Source of the DNA: Forficula auricularia
Taxonomy: Eukaryota; Arthropoda; Insecta; Dermaptera; Forficulidae
Length of the DNA: 64,000 bases
Assembly (NCBI GenBank): GCA_024734495.1
Contig: JALMQS010000069.1
Location: 348,961-412,960, forward strand
Reading direction: 5' to 3'
Below, piece by piece: positions 42,939-54,360 of the stretch. Within the stretch, counting starts at the first letter, position 1; every line of letters starts with the position of its first letter. A program made the position numbers and the translations under genes. The notes under the pieces were generated by a model. The model was not told where the DNA came from and did not search any database. It saw nothing but the letters and a program-made list of their open reading frames with translations.

Positions 42939-43108
42939 CGTTGGGACTGGCGCCTGGTAGGGGTGCGTGCGGGGGGTGCAGCCGCCAGGCGGCGTACCAG
43001 GGGCGGCCTGCCTCCGGGGGTGAGCCCCCCGCGGCCGCTGGGGGGTACACCAGGAAAGGGCTGCGTGCTGCCGCCGCCAGAGCCCCAAAATGGGTCATCA
43101 GACCCAAT
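42939..43108 (-). CDS. Internal coding exon, Ala/Pro/Gly-rich, unrecognised gene
   Basis: 170 bases at roughly 70% GC in otherwise AT-rich DNA. The acceptor is TTTGTGTTTCAG (AG 43110-43109); the donor is G|GTAAATA at 42938. Two minus frames are open. The likelier reads LGLMTHFGALAAAARSPFLV, then YPPAAAGGSPPEAGRPWYAA and ends HPPHAPLPGASPN, leaving one base (phase 1). Ala/Pro/His-rich low-complexity segments with an aromatic island are typical of transcription-factor N-terminal regions, and the gene-poor, GC-island-rich DNA to the right would suit a developmental regulator. No DNA-binding domain is visible, so this is inference. The alternative frame reads IGSDDPFWGSGGGSTQPFPG and ends phase 2. 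Confidence 0.6.
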
Positions 43109-43199
43109 CTGAAACACAAACAACATAACAAATCAATTAACATTTCAAAATTGTACATTATAACAAAAAAAGAACCGAAACAACATAATTTGTAATATA

Positions 43200-43330
43200 T
43201 TTAAACGCCTTCCAATCAATCACGTGCCCAAAGGTTGAAAATTATTTTTTCTTTATCCTGGGGCGCAATCGCGACCTGGCAATTTCCAAAGATAATTATA
43301 AATTAAATTAATTTAGAGAACTAAGATAAG
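43200..43330 (+). repeat. Diverged copy of the CGCCTCCCAATCGATC block
   Basis: CGCCTTCCAATCAATCACGT...GGGGCGCAATCGCGACCTGG matches 4840-4950. Confidence 0.65.
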
Positions 43331-43790
43331 AGTTTTTTAGATACTATGGCAACTTCCTTGACTATGGCAACTTCCTGTCTACTTATTTGTTGATCTGTTT
43401 TTTAAATTATTTATTTTTCCTTAATTTAACTAGAATTTCTTCAAACCTAGTGACATATTCTAACTATTTATTTTTTATTTTATTTTATTTATTTATTATT
43501 TCCCAGTGTATTTATTTGTTTGTTTATTTGTTTTTATTATTTGGACGACATGCGGTATTCCTTTTTGTTTTTTTATTATTTTCTTCTTGGCCGTAGCATA
43601 CTAAGGTTTCACACCGTTCTGCTGTGGCCACACCATGAGCCACTCAACCGGATACTGAATGGGTGGATCAGAGGGTCTATAAGAGGAGACGTGGAAGAGC
43701 TTAAAAAAAGGAATGAATATAGTTTAATAATTAAACCAGGTCACTATAGAGGCACGAAATAAATTAAGAGGAGATTAAAAATGAAATAAA
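43331..43790. other. Spacer
   Basis: T-rich stretch 43380-43600, then a slightly GC-richer 43600-43700. No feature. Confidence 0.35.
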
Positions 43791-43794
43791 TGAA

Positions 43795-43965
43795 ATTTCA
43801 AATTCCTATAGATATTAGGTATTGACTTAAGTTCAAAGATCAGTGGCTAAGAGAATATATTATAAAAGCTTCGCTCTTGTAAAAAGCATCGCATCGGACA
43901 TGCGAAGATCCCAGATTCGAAACCCCGGTTAATCCTTTTGTATATATTAAAAAAAATTTAAATGG
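43795..43965 (+). repeat. tRNA-derived retroelement copy 4
   Basis: tRNA-like part 43837-43935 (A-box GTGGCTAAGAG, B-box GATTCGAAACCC) preceded by ATAGATATTAGGTATTGACTT, as in copies at 5.49 and 9.03 kb. Confidence 0.7.
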
Positions 43966-43974
43966 CTTGGTGTG

Positions 43975-44190
43975 TACTTTTTAAAAGAGAATGAATGAAA
44001 TTCAATTGCTTCTATTCAGTAATTTTTATTTTTACAAGTGCTCCTCAGCTAATTCGCTGTTATTCTGGCCCTGCGGATAGATGCCATAGTGCTCTCGAAA
44101 TATTTGGATAAACCACTTGTAAAAATAAAAATTATTGAAAGAAGCAATTGAATTTCATTCATCCTCTTTCAAAAATAATTTCTTTGTTTT
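43975..44190. repeat. Foldback element
   Basis: AATGAATGAAATTCAATTGC and CACTTGTAAAAATAAAAATTA pair across a GC-richer 70-base loop. Confidence 0.78.
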
Positions 44191-44700
44191 AAAATTTAAA
44201 TAATTTATAATATTGAGAAAACTATTACAAGATATTAGTTTGTCTTGTGGTCAGCTCAATATTATAACAAAACGAAAACATACAATTGGTTATTTGAAGC
44301 CATGAGAAATAACCGAAATAATATTTATAACTGAAAAGAATGATGATGAAGATCAAACCTCCGAAACTATTTTTACTCAAAACAATAGCACGAATCGTAT
44401 CGAGATTTTTCCTTCACTGAATTAAGAAAGTATATATATAATTATAAATATGTAAATTATTTTTAAATTGAAAAGGTTTTTTAGTCACAAACTAATAAAA
44501 TTATTCTCTTTTAATAGTTTGTGACTAAAAAAAAACTTTCAATTTAAAAATTAAGTCACTTAAGTTCTGTAAGAATTTTATAACAATAAATATGTAAATA
44601 TATATTTGGATTAAGTAGAGGAGAACCATATTGTCTTCTCTTTGTGAATCAACAACTCTGCTAATCTCGGCAAAAACAAAATCTTTTCAATTAAACAAGA
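44191..44700. repeat. Decayed member of the 10-kb hammerhead family
   Basis: GCCATGAGAAATAACCG, then AATGATGATGAAGATCAAACC, CCGAAACTATTTTTACTC (44340-44385, broken core), a hairpin at 44463-44545, and GTCTTCTCTTTGTGAATCAA near 44632. Confidence 0.6.
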
Positions 44701-45307
44701 TTTGTCTTTAAGCGCCTTGCGTTTAGGCAACCGGTTATTCTTATTTCACCTTGGTTATTTTCACCTTTAATAACTTCTGAACTAGGAAAGATAGAAAAAA
44801 TAACTAAATAGTGAAATTGTTCAGGAAAAAGTATAGTTTTGAAATTCACAAAGAATTTTGATATAGCTCTTAATCTTTGAGTAATAGCGATGCAAATTTG
44901 AAAAAATTGAGAAATTCCAAAATTCCAAAATTTAATTAGTTGTCTGTCTGTATTAAAAATACAAAAATTTCGATAAGAGATCAAAATTTCTAAAACGTTC
45001 TATTTTCTGAATTATCATTTGTATTTTAATTCAGGCACATTTATAGAAAATCATTTTTCCTTACACATAAAGAAAACTCAAGAGATTGTCATTTAATGAA
45101 TCCGAGATTTTAGGGATGATTTTTATTATACGTCAGAAAAAATGATTTCATCTCCTTGTGAATTGAACCCAAGTTCTAAAAATATGATATGGGCGATTGT
45201 CTTCATAGTTGACAATCCCTTGTGTATGCTTTAGAAATCTTAGAGTTTGCTATTATCCACCATATTACTTACTAATTTAATTTTTTCTATTTTTTTCTAT
45301 GTTTCAG
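44701..45307. other. Spacer / putative intron
   Basis: Unique AT-rich sequence leading into the acceptor at 45290-45307. Confidence 0.4.
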
Positions 45308-45352
45308 ATATCTCTAATCGCCATAATCCACTCTGCGAGCCGAGAATATCGA
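45308..45352 (+). other. Putative exon C (45 nt), plus strand
   Basis: A long pyrimidine tract (TTTTTTCTATTTTTTTCTATGTTTCAG), with CTAATTTAA as a possible branch site, precedes a 45-base segment ending ATATCGA|GTAAGTAG. Open in two frames (ISLIAIIHSASREYR or ISNRHNPLCEPRIS). Splice signals are among the best in the window. It may belong with exons A and B, some 18 kb upstream, or to an independent transcript. Confidence 0.5.
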
Positions 45353-46050
45353 GTAAGTAGATTTAAAAACTAGGTTAAAGAAAAAGACACTTACTACGCT
45401 TCCCATGTTTCAAATTTTTTACGTTTTTCGGACTAAATTTTATATCTTTTTATAGATTCATTTTTCACCAGAGAATTATTTACAAAATACAAAATAGTCA
45501 CGAAAATAATGATATTGACGACAAATAAAAAAATATATCTAATAATACTCGTATAATAAATAATTAAAGTAATAAAATACCTTGAGAAAATAAATATAGT
45601 TTGTGATTTCTAATTTTAGAGTAAAATCGGCACTTAATTAAAATAAATACTGTAGATAGGTTGTTTATAGAATGATGATTAAAATAATAGAAATGCATTA
45701 TTTATGGTCCAAGATTTATATTTATCAAATAAAACCCGGAAAATATACAAATTTTAAGTGGTTCTTTTTTTTGACGGGTTCTTAATTTCCAATGTTCATT
45801 TAATGGCGATTTTTACATTAAATGTTGATTTTTTTTACAATGTTAAAGCAAGTTTCTTTTTTGCAAGTCAATCATTATTATTTGCTTGTGTAGAATTATT
45901 ATTATTAATATTATCCGTGCTTGATTCATTTTTAATGGCTTCTTCTTTTTCGCTCTTTTTTTCTACCCTTAAACGATTTTCTTTTTTAATTTTATTTGTT
46001 TTGAACGGTTTTTAATTTGATCCAAAAAAATACTAATAATAATAATTCGT
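45353..46050. other. Spacer
   Basis: AT-rich; T-rich 45750-46000. No gene supported. Confidence 0.4.
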
Positions 46051-46460
46051 GAGTTGATCAGTTGTTTCCGGTTCTTTTTCCTTTCTCTCTTTGGGAAATC
46101 ATTAGATGACAATTTCCGTGGGGATTAATTTAATTAAAAGAAGGCTTTGGCAAAAACAACAGCAACAACAACAACAACGTGAACAAAAAATTTGAGTGAA
46201 ATAGAGGGTAAGGGGGGTGTACAAAGCTGTCATTTCCGGTTGTGCGTGTGCCTTCTCTACTTGACTGGGTTTTATCAGCCCATCCGATCTCTGTTCGCGT
46301 GTCCCTTGCCTATCCTAATAGAAAGATATCTAAACAGCCCAGCTAAACAACCAACAACCTGTGGCTGCCTATCCCGAATCCCGTCACCCATCAAAACCAC
46401 CAAATTTTATTTATTTAGTCAACAGACATGGAGAGAGAAAAAAAGGGTGTAATCGAAAGG
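46050..46460. promoter_or_regulatory. Unique GC-richer island 1
   Basis: Non-repetitive. Contains ATTAATTTAATTAAAAG (homeodomain-type), a CAACAGCAACAACAAC run, and a 29-codon ATG frame at 46106 with seven Gln. Possible cis-regulatory DNA or untranslated exon; there is no direct evidence for either. Confidence 0.3.
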
Positions 46461-46714
46461 CTGTCCACTTTAAACAAAAATTTACCCCTTCATGGAACTG
46501 ACGGAGCAATAAAATTAGCTAAGTACCTACTACACCTATTCCTGATTTATACTGAAGCATAGGTTCTATGAACTTTTTAAGGTGGGGGGGCTCAGAGAAA
46601 AAAAAAGATGGACGAAATGTTGCAAATTTTTATTAAAGAGTAACCAAAAATTAGAATTAAAAAATTTAATAAGGATAAATATATTTTTAAATATTATTTT
46701 AGATAATATCTTCT

Positions 46715-46995
46715 TTAAGTGCCATATCAGTTCTCCCTGACGTTTTGGCACCTCTCCATATATACCTGTGCTGAATGTGTTTTAACTGTTTTTACACAGA
46801 TATACGGGACCTACTTTTTAACGCCGGTTCCGAACGGCTAGTTTGGAGAGGTTACTAGGTAATTATACTCTTGGTAGGTTGCCATTGCTTTCCAAGAGGA
46901 GGCGACTGCAAATATCTTCCGAGACTCGGTCTCGAACCAGCGTATTTCAGGCAAGCGGACCGACACTCTAACCACTGACTCACAGTCGCCTCTAT
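46715..46995 (-). mobile_element. SINE C, copy 2
   Basis: Minus strand: GAGGCGACTGTGAGTCAGTG, A-box GTGGTTAGAGTG, B-box GGTTCGAGACC, ending past GAGAGGTGCCAAAACGTCAG. More complete than the 30186 copy. Confidence 0.78.
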
Positions 46996-47029
46996 AATAT
47001 TATATAATACATTTAATTAAATTGAAAAT

Positions 47030-47180
47030 TTATTTTTGCCGAGAGTAGCAGAATTTTTATGAAATGAAGGAAACAATAAAAGAGTGTGTCTTCTGGTGGA
47101 ATTATAAATTTTTAATTTATTTATAATGAGACTATAGTTTTGATAAATAAAATGAATTTATCTTATAAGATAAATTCATT
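47030..47180 (+). repeat. Family D end
   Basis: GCCGAGAGTAGCAGAATTTT, AACAATAAAAGAGTGTGTCT and GAGACTATAGTTTTGATAAA, then a hairpin in place of the hammerhead core. Confidence 0.7.
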
Positions 47181-47794
47181 TATTAATATTTTAGATCTGG
47201 GTTGATTTTTGAAATAATTTCCATCTTTTTTCAAAAAAGACACCTAAAAAAGATACTTAAATCTTGCTTTAACTGTAAAAACTTTATTAAATAGTAAATT
47301 ATTTTTATTTATTTTTTAAAAGTAACCATAGATTATTGAAATTATTGCTTATTGAAAGTGTAGTTGGCACTTGTTATTGACTTATTCAGTCACCCAATTT
47401 GAACTGCTTGAACTTCAGAAATATTCATTTTTGTAAGTATATTTTATCTTTTCTATCAATGATGCTTAGTTCAAAATGATTCTTATTGATATTTCAAATG
47501 GAATTTTATCTTTTTATTAAAACTTTATTTAAATTTAAACTGATATTGAGAAAGTATGATAATTTGTAATTGTATCTTTTAATATAATTTTAATTATTTT
47601 TTTTATAAAATTGGAAAATTATCAATGAAATTTATTGAATATGTTAGTTTAAGAGTTAATAGAACAAATTATATGGTTATTTGTAAAAATTTTAAAAATA
47701 TTTGCAATTTAATAAAGTTTTTATTGGTGGCTCGATTTTTTTCCACCGTAGTGTATATTGTGTGTATATTTATATTTGGAATATATATGTGAAT
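47181..47794. other. Spacer
   Basis: AT-rich, no feature. Confidence 0.4.
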
Positions 47795-47850
47795 GTATAT
47801 ATTTGCATCAAGCAGAGGACACAAGCTAATTGATTTCTCTTTTTATGAAA
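47795..47850 (-). repeat. Short GCATCAAGCAGAGGAC repeat end
   Basis: TTTGCATCAAGCAGAGGACAC and TTGATTTCTCTTTTTATGAA as at 11.03 kb. Confidence 0.6.
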
Positions 47851-47879
47851 CAATTTCAGTTTGTTGAACGAGTGCTTTT

Positions 47880-48180
47880 CCTTTTCTCGAGTACTCTACT
47901 CTACTCTACTAGCTAGCGTAGGTTTCTCTCTCGGTGGCTGTCATGTCGATTGTTGTAGGACAAGCAAAGTGGATTAGGCTCAGGAGGCACTCTCCGCCCC
48001 TCCTGCCCTATCATTACTCATCATTTGGCTCGGTTAACTGCGCTAATTGCATTTGGCTCTCATTAGACGCCAACAGCTATCAAAGCCAATTGCTATGGCT
48101 TCCTTCTCTACCCCCTTATATTACCACCCCTTAATCCTTCATTCCACCCCTAAGGAGAAACTAATCTATTCAGGGTGAAA
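47880..48180. promoter_or_regulatory. Unique GC-richer island 2
   Basis: Non-repetitive; starts with four tandem CTCTA units (47893-47911) and contains GCTAATTGCATTTGGCTCTC. A 66-codon open frame lacks splice or protein support. Candidate enhancer by composition only. Confidence 0.3.
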
Positions 48181-48515
48181 TGATAAATAAATGCGGAATA
48201 GGAATTGGGAAAAGCCACTTGAGAAACCGCAAATTGGAGCCAGAAAATACTCAAAAGATTTAATCATTTAAAATTCAGAATTTTAATCAAATTTAATCGC
48301 AAAAATAAAAGCTTCAACAGCTTCATTACTAATAAATATTTAATCAATTATTAGTACCTACAGGAAATTGACATCAACAAACCTTTACTTGTGTTGTTAA
48401 TATTTTTTCAAGTTATTTACATTTAAGAATTTAGAAATTTTAAATTTAATCTACATCCATGATGAAAGTAATAAATTAATTCCACGATCGTCTTAAAATT
48501 TTAATGATAAATCTA
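48181..48515. other. Spacer
   Basis: No feature. Confidence 0.4.
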
Positions 48516-48720
48516 CTCTTATTAAACGAGCAAAAATTGTATATATATATATATATATATTTGTATCTTGGCTCTATTTTGAAAACGATTCTACGTATTT
48601 TGATGAAATTCACGGGTTAGGGGGTTTTTGGGGTGACGATTCGATCTGTCACGGTCTCATCTTCGACAAAATTGTTTTTGATGGGTTTTTTCATAATCAA
48701 ATTAATTATTCTCAGGTAGA
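48516..48720 (+). repeat. Dispersed repeat H, with (TA)n
   Basis: TTATTAAACGAGCAAAAATTG then (TA)n 48540-48560 and TGAAAACGATTCTACG; related to 26725-26815 (inverse). Confidence 0.55.
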
Positions 48721-49744
48721 CACATCCCAATCTTGGAGTTTAAAAAAGGTTTTCTTTGTTTACTTTTGTACCCAGACAGGCAATGGGTCGGGTTAATCTC
48801 ATTATTCTCAAAGGCCTTGAAGAAGTATTGTGATTGTGGATTTTAACATATTTTTGTTCTCCCTAAACGTTAGAAATATTAATAAACGTTTTATAATTGC
48901 TTTTATAAAGAACTTTATTTATTTAATAGAATAAAAAATAATCAAGAATTTATTTAAAAGTATATTTCGCATCAGCAGGTCTCAATTTTCTGAAAAAACA
49001 ACACATTTTGATAGGTTTTATTTATTAACATTGGGTGAATAAAAATGAATCATATGGTTGAATCAAAACAGGTGCAGAAAGTAGGGGCGCAGTGGTGGGG
49101 AATTCGGGGGTAGGGCGAGGTTTCGGGGGTGGGGTCGAATGGGGTGGAGGTGGGGGCGAATACATTGGGCGAATATTATATATTTTTGTATTTTTTTAAT
49201 TTGAAAACGGCTCTCAAATAAAAATCGACCTTTTTATCAGAATTTTAAATTAAAAATAATATTAAAATAAAGCTTTTAACTGAAAGGAAGAAGTTACTGA
49301 GCTTCGCTCGGTGCCTCCAGGTACTATCCTATTATAATCCATGTATATAGTGCGGAGAATTTAAAGAAACTTTTTGTTATTTGGTAGGATCACTACAATA
49401 GGGATTAGGATTAAAATAAGCCAACAGATTATTTATTTTAGGCCCTACTTTTGTGTTTTTGTTCACCTTAACAAATTCCAACATTTTTTTGATTTTTTTC
49501 AGAATTTTAGGGATTAAAATCGGTTATCTATCACTATAAAAGTTTTTGTCAATATGGAAGAATTAATTTATTTCTTACTAATTTAAGCACAAAAACTTTT
49601 AATAGTTCACTCTATATGTCTAAATCGATCACCCTGTAGAGCAACAAAAACAGAAAATCACTTTGTGTGAGTCTATATTTGCGTCTAAATAAATTATAGT
49701 TTAAAAAAACTAAAAAAACACGAAAATTTTCGGTTGACTTTTAA
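48721..49744. other. Spacer with a G-run cluster
   Basis: Apart from the G-rich cluster at 49084-49165 and GAGCTTCGCTCGGTGCCTCC near 49299, I see nothing specific. Confidence 0.4.
49084..49165 (+). other. G-quadruplex-prone tract
   Basis: At least eight runs of three or more G within about 80 bases (for example GGGGGTAGGGCGAGG and GGGGTGGAGGTGGGGGCG). Strand-asymmetric. Confidence 0.6.
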
Positions 49745-50010
49745 TCAAAAATCCCCCTGTGGACCGGGGTTAGAATATGTCCACAGTATCCCCTGCTTGT
49801 CGTAAAAGGCGACTAAAAGGGGTTGGAGTGAGATCTTTAAAAAACATCTCTCGGTTTTATTTTTATAATATTATATTAATAAATTTATACAAAACGAATT
49901 TTTATTTTAATATTTAAAAAAAATCCCCCTTTGGACAGGGAACGATCATCCCCTGTTTGTAATAGAAACCGGCTAAAAGGGGTTGGAAGTGAGGCTTACA
50001 ATTCCATACT
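49745..50010 (+). repeat. Two copies of a retroelement 5'-end-like repeat
   Basis: CCCCTGTGGACCGGGGTTAG...CGTAAAAGGCGACTAAAAGG (49750-49823) and CCCCTTTGGACAGGGAACGA...GGCTAAAAGGGGTTGGAAGT (49924-49992). Matches a phrase widespread in arthropod LINE-type repeats. Confidence 0.55.
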
Positions 50011-50979
50011 CTGCAAAAAAACTTCCCGGTTACAAAATCAACATTTGGCCTCGAGACCATGTATAAGAGAATCCGAAGATGAAACCTCCTAAAATATTAC
50101 CGAGTCCTGATCTAAAGGAGAAAGATGCGGATACTTTCTCTCCAGCAGCAGCCTTCCTTCGCTAGAAGCTTCTCAATATTATTACTAAAAAATATGTTTA
50201 ATATAAAATAATAAAAATAACGAAAAGTTTAGTTGTAGCGGCGCCTAAATAAAAAACCTTATCTCTTTATGTTGAAAAAAGGTGTGTGTATTTGGATGTT
50301 GCAAATTAATCGAAATGGTTTCGGCGACAATTCATCACCATATTCAGTCTACAAAATATCAAAGTTGTTGCGATAAGAATGGAAACAATTATACAGGTTG
50401 TAAGAATACAATTCGAATATATGACGTACAAAATGACACAATGCAAAAAACATACAAAAACAAAAAGTTTTCAATTCATACAATATAACATCTTTAAAAA
50501 TAATTGTGGTGAAGTCAATTTCAATATTACCTCTTATTCACTGTTCCAAGTACATTAGATTGTTTATTCTTAAACAACGGAGTACCAAGTATTTCATACT
50601 AATTTAACAATATATATATATGTATAAGTATACTTTATATGTATATACCTATGTTTTGTTTAATCGAAAAAAAATTCTTCGTTATAACTAATATATAATA
50701 ATGTTCATATTGTTATTATTTTCTCAATAGAATAAGACTTAAGAGTGTTTTGAAATGAAAAAATAATTCCTATTGACCCGAAACGTCTATTTAATTGTCC
50801 CATTTTTTTGATTTTGACCCGCAGCCAAAAAAGGTTGCCGACACATGCTCTATGTATGTATTTTTTACTCATCAAAGAGGGGATGTAATGAGGATTTTCC
50901 AGTCCAGTTCCAATTGAAAGACAACTGTCAGCCATAAAAGTAAATTCCATTCCAATGAATGATTCTGGATGCTAATCTA
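50011..50979. other. Spacer
   Basis: A decayed hammerhead-like core at 50310-50350 (minus; CTGAATA instead of CTGANGA). Otherwise nothing. Confidence 0.4.
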
Positions 50980-51310
50980 ATTGATCCCTACCACATACAA
51001 ACATACACTTGTGTGTGTGTGTTTTGTATCCCCCCATGTTTGTCTCTGGACGCCAATTGGATTGTTCAGCTTCATGCCTCGTTAAATATTATAACATTCC
51101 TAAATTAAAAGCCATTAACTCTCTTTCTGTTTTGGGTGTCTCCTCCTCTCGCAGATGCCTTGGGAGACGGAAAGGCGGAGGCCACGCCCTTGCATTAGAC
51201 CAGGGGGGGTCGTCCCTCGTCCCTTACTTACCATACTTTCTTACTTAACACCGTCCAGACAAAATGGCCAGGCATTCCACGAAAGAGGGAAACAAACGTT
51301 ATAGCCGTCC
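50980..51310. promoter_or_regulatory. Unique GC-richer island 3 with strong acceptor
   Basis: A pyrimidine tract ending CTCCTCCTCTCGCAG (51139-51153) precedes ATGCCTTGGGAGACGG, open for about 49 codons to TAG near 51301. Could be a terminal exon on the plus strand; no protein similarity recognised and composition is repetitive. Listed as an island rather than a gene. Confidence 0.3.
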
Positions 51311-52011
51311 GTTAGGACTAAAAAAGACCAGCTGGGGGGGGGGGTTAACAGAACAAATTAAAATCCCAAATGAACAACGTTTAACTTCTTTTCTTGCTTT
51401 AAGTTTGTTCGTTGGAAACAAAAATTAGCTCAACCCTTTCTTAAACGGTCACGAGTTATGGAAATATTTTTCGTATTAGTATTTAAATATATTTACTCTT
51501 TCCCTTAATAAACTGGAAATAGAGGATACATTAGAGTTTTAGCTTTTAGCGACAATTTGAGTTTAACATACTCAAAGTGCAATAAATTAATTTATGGCCA
51601 TGCGGTCTTTAAGTACGATTATCGAAAAAACCTAACTTAACAGCTAGAGGTAGACGCAATAGCCAGGACGTCCTGTTTCTAGGCCCTGGAAGAGACGTCC
51701 CACGAAAGACGCTAATTGTCCTGTTATAATCGTATGGATGACAAGAGTACTTTATTATACTAACTCTGCTTCAGCTGTTTCACTGTTTTTGAAAATTTCA
51801 TACCTACTTAAGGCAAAATTTTGCTGGATCACGCATTTTTGAGCCTCGTCCAGCATTTGACTTATCGATTTCTTGCAAATCTCTGCTCCAAATTTGGCAA
51901 TCCTAGTTAGAGATGTTGTAAAAAGATTTTGTTTCAAAAATCAACCTAGGTACTGTGAAAGTAATCTTTGACTTCTTATTTTTGTTATTAATATTTGATG
52001 CATAAGCATAA
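51311..52011. other. Spacer
   Basis: A 60-codon minus frame at 51755-51937 has no support. No other feature. Confidence 0.35.
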
Positions 52012-52265
52012 CGTCGCTGATCTTACAAAACCTCGTAAGACCGATTTTTGGTCAAATACCTATTATAGGTTTACACCGACCAACTTTTCACGGCGCATCA
52101 TCTGTCTATTATAACGTTATTATTCTATTCCAATTTAATTTCGCGCTACGGACAAATAATAAATATTGCATTGTATTTGTATGTATTGTTGTTTAAAGTG
52201 GTTATTTTTTGTTTTCTGGCAAACAGTGAATTTAAAACTTAGGAGGTTTTGTAAGATCAGCGACG
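52012..52265. repeat. MITE family A, copy 2
   Basis: Terminal repeats CGTCGCTGATCTTACAAAAC / complement. The interior is inverted relative to copy 1. Flanked by ATAA on both sides. Confidence 0.85.
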
Positions 52266-52369
52266 ATAAATGTTTTAAATGAATTGCTTCATAAACAAGA
52301 TCGGAAAATTTGGATAGAGTAAAAAAGCTGTAAAATTGGGAAGGAATTAACTGATAAGTACATAAATAG

Positions 52370-52510
52370 AACGTGGAAGATGGTATTTTCTGCGAGCAAA
52401 GACTATTGTTGGACTTGAAGATGTAGATGAGCAGAATATTGGGGAGTTACTGCAGGTTTCTGAATAGAGCCTTGCCAACTTCTTTTAACGGTGTTTTGTT
52501 TAGCGATTTA
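52370..52510 (+). pseudogene. Tigger/pogo-type transposase scrap
   Basis: The frame reads VGLEDVDEQNIGELLQVSE then a stop and SLAN. This resembles the acidic linker in Tigger/jerky transposases that follows the DDE domain (GLEDVDEENIEELLESH-like). Too short and broken to place further. Confidence 0.45.
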
Positions 52511-53059
52511 TCGTTTATAGGAACGAGAATTTATTATTTTATTGCCAGAAGAAATTTTAGAATCTGATTAGAGATATGTAACATATTTGGTTTGATGTGG
52601 TTCTTGTTCGATTCACGTTAAAATGTCATTTAATGTTTATAAATTTATTTTATTTTTATTTTATTCAATATACGAGAATTTTTCCAATTACAATATTACA
52701 TTTTTATACAATAAAAACACATAGAACATAAAAACAACCATATAAATACATCAAATATATTACATAACACCATATAATCAATACAATCAACAAAATCTTA
52801 ACAACCATTCATTTTTCCAAGACTCTAGTTGATTATTATTAGATATTTAATCGTAGTGTGAACAAATTGTAATTTAATTGCGAGTTATTCAAGTTTTAAA
52901 TTCCGATTTGGCAGCATCTCGTAATGAAAGTATTTTACATCTTAATTTTAAATTTTATCTAGGTAATAATAAAATATATATAGGTATTTGGACTGATATA
53001 CGTTTAAACAATATCATAAAAAAAGAAAATAGACACACATAGATATCAGAGTGGTAGCA
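52511..53059. other. Spacer
   Basis: AT-rich, no feature. Confidence 0.4.
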
Positions 53060-53545
53060 AAATATCGATTTTTCAAATTTGATCATATTGTCAACAGGTA
53101 GGTAATTAAAAAATAAGGTTTGTAAAGTTTTAGGTCTATTGAATTATTGTTAGCTTATGGCCAATTTTCATAATATGCGTTTTTTGCGTAAAAATCGCAG
53201 TTTTTCACACATAAAATGAATACTTTTTGTCCTATATGGGTACCTGATTCATGTGTTTCATTTGATAGAAAATATTGTTACCTTGATGTTTTACTCTCAG
53301 CACTTCTTTGTTGAGATCTATTGATTTGAAGAATTTTAACATTTTCCAGATCTACTCATGAACTCGATTTTCAATTTGACGTTTTTTAAAATCATCTAAA
53401 ATAGAAGAAAAACTGCGATTTTTCTGCAAACAACGCATATTATCGAAAATTCGAAGTCAGTGCGCCATAAGTTAACATTATCCTATCGACCTGAATCTTT
53501 ATCAACCTAATTTTTCACCAATTGGAAACTTTTATGGCTTCCCGA
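53060..53545. repeat. Foldback element
   Basis: GTTAGCTTATGGCC and CATAATATGCGTTTTTTGCG pair with complements near 53425-53485; arms about 70 bp. Confidence 0.7.
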
Positions 53546-53639
53546 AAAAAATTTTCCTCCCCTATGTCTTTCCACAACTTTAGAACAAAATGCAAATAAA
53601 CAAAGGGCAAATCTTGTCGAAACGTAGGTATAATTACAC

Positions 53640-54360
53640 TATTCGACAAAAAATTTTCCCCTTAAATCTAACAATGGATTCCAGTAGAGTTTTATAGGCA
53701 GATTATCATGCAATTTCCTCTATTTTTTACAACACGTCTGAGTTTTGAGATATTATCTGTCAAAATGACGAAAAAGGCCATTTCGACCTATTTTCGAGTC
53801 CCATTAAATATTAAACAGAATTATTTGAAGTCAAAATATTTTGTTGACGTAATAGAAAACAGCTTCCACTTGATTTTCAAATTACCAATTGTTTTTAAGC
53901 TCAATTAGAACTCGAGTTATAATTAAAAAACTAAGACCATATGTTTTTATCTATGTTTATTATCACGTAATTTTAGTTTTTTAGTTATAACTCGAGTTCC
54001 AATTGAGCTAAAAACAAGTGGTAATTTGAAAATCAAAGAGGAAGCTGTTTTCTATTACGTCAACAAAATATTTTGATTTCAAATATTGCTGGTTAATATT
54101 TAATGGGACTCGAAAATAGGTCGAAATGGTTTTGTCATTTTGACCGATAATATCTCAAAACTCTGACGTGTTGTAAAAAATGGGGAAATTGCATGATAAT
54201 CAGCGTATAAAATTCTACTGGAATCCATTGTTAGGTTTACGGGGACAATTTAATTTTTGTCGAGCAGTGTTATTATTATTCTTTTAATTTATTATCATTT
54301 CTACGCCTTTTAAGTATAATAAATTTCCAGTATGTTTGTGTTTAATATTAATAGCATTAT
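53640..54360. repeat. Palindrome with flank, duplication unit 1
   Basis: Inverted arms TCTAACAATGGATTCCAGTAG (53668) and complement at 54210-54240; centre TAGTTATAACTCGAGTTC. The flank CAGTGTTATTATTATTC...TTTAATATTAATAG (54267-54358) recurs after unit 2. Confidence 0.82.

Noticed and set aside
22194..43108. Joining the Ala/Pro exon (42939-43108) directly to the terminal exon (22194-22341)
   Set aside because: Phases do not match in the preferred frame (one base left, one base expected), and 20 kb separates them.
42941..43195. Plus-strand open frames over the GC-rich exon
   Set aside because: GC-rich DNA is stop-poor in all frames; only the minus strand has matching splice acceptor and donor.
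46192..46452. 86-codon plus-strand frame
   Set aside because: No ATG start at its beginning, no splice sites and no family features.
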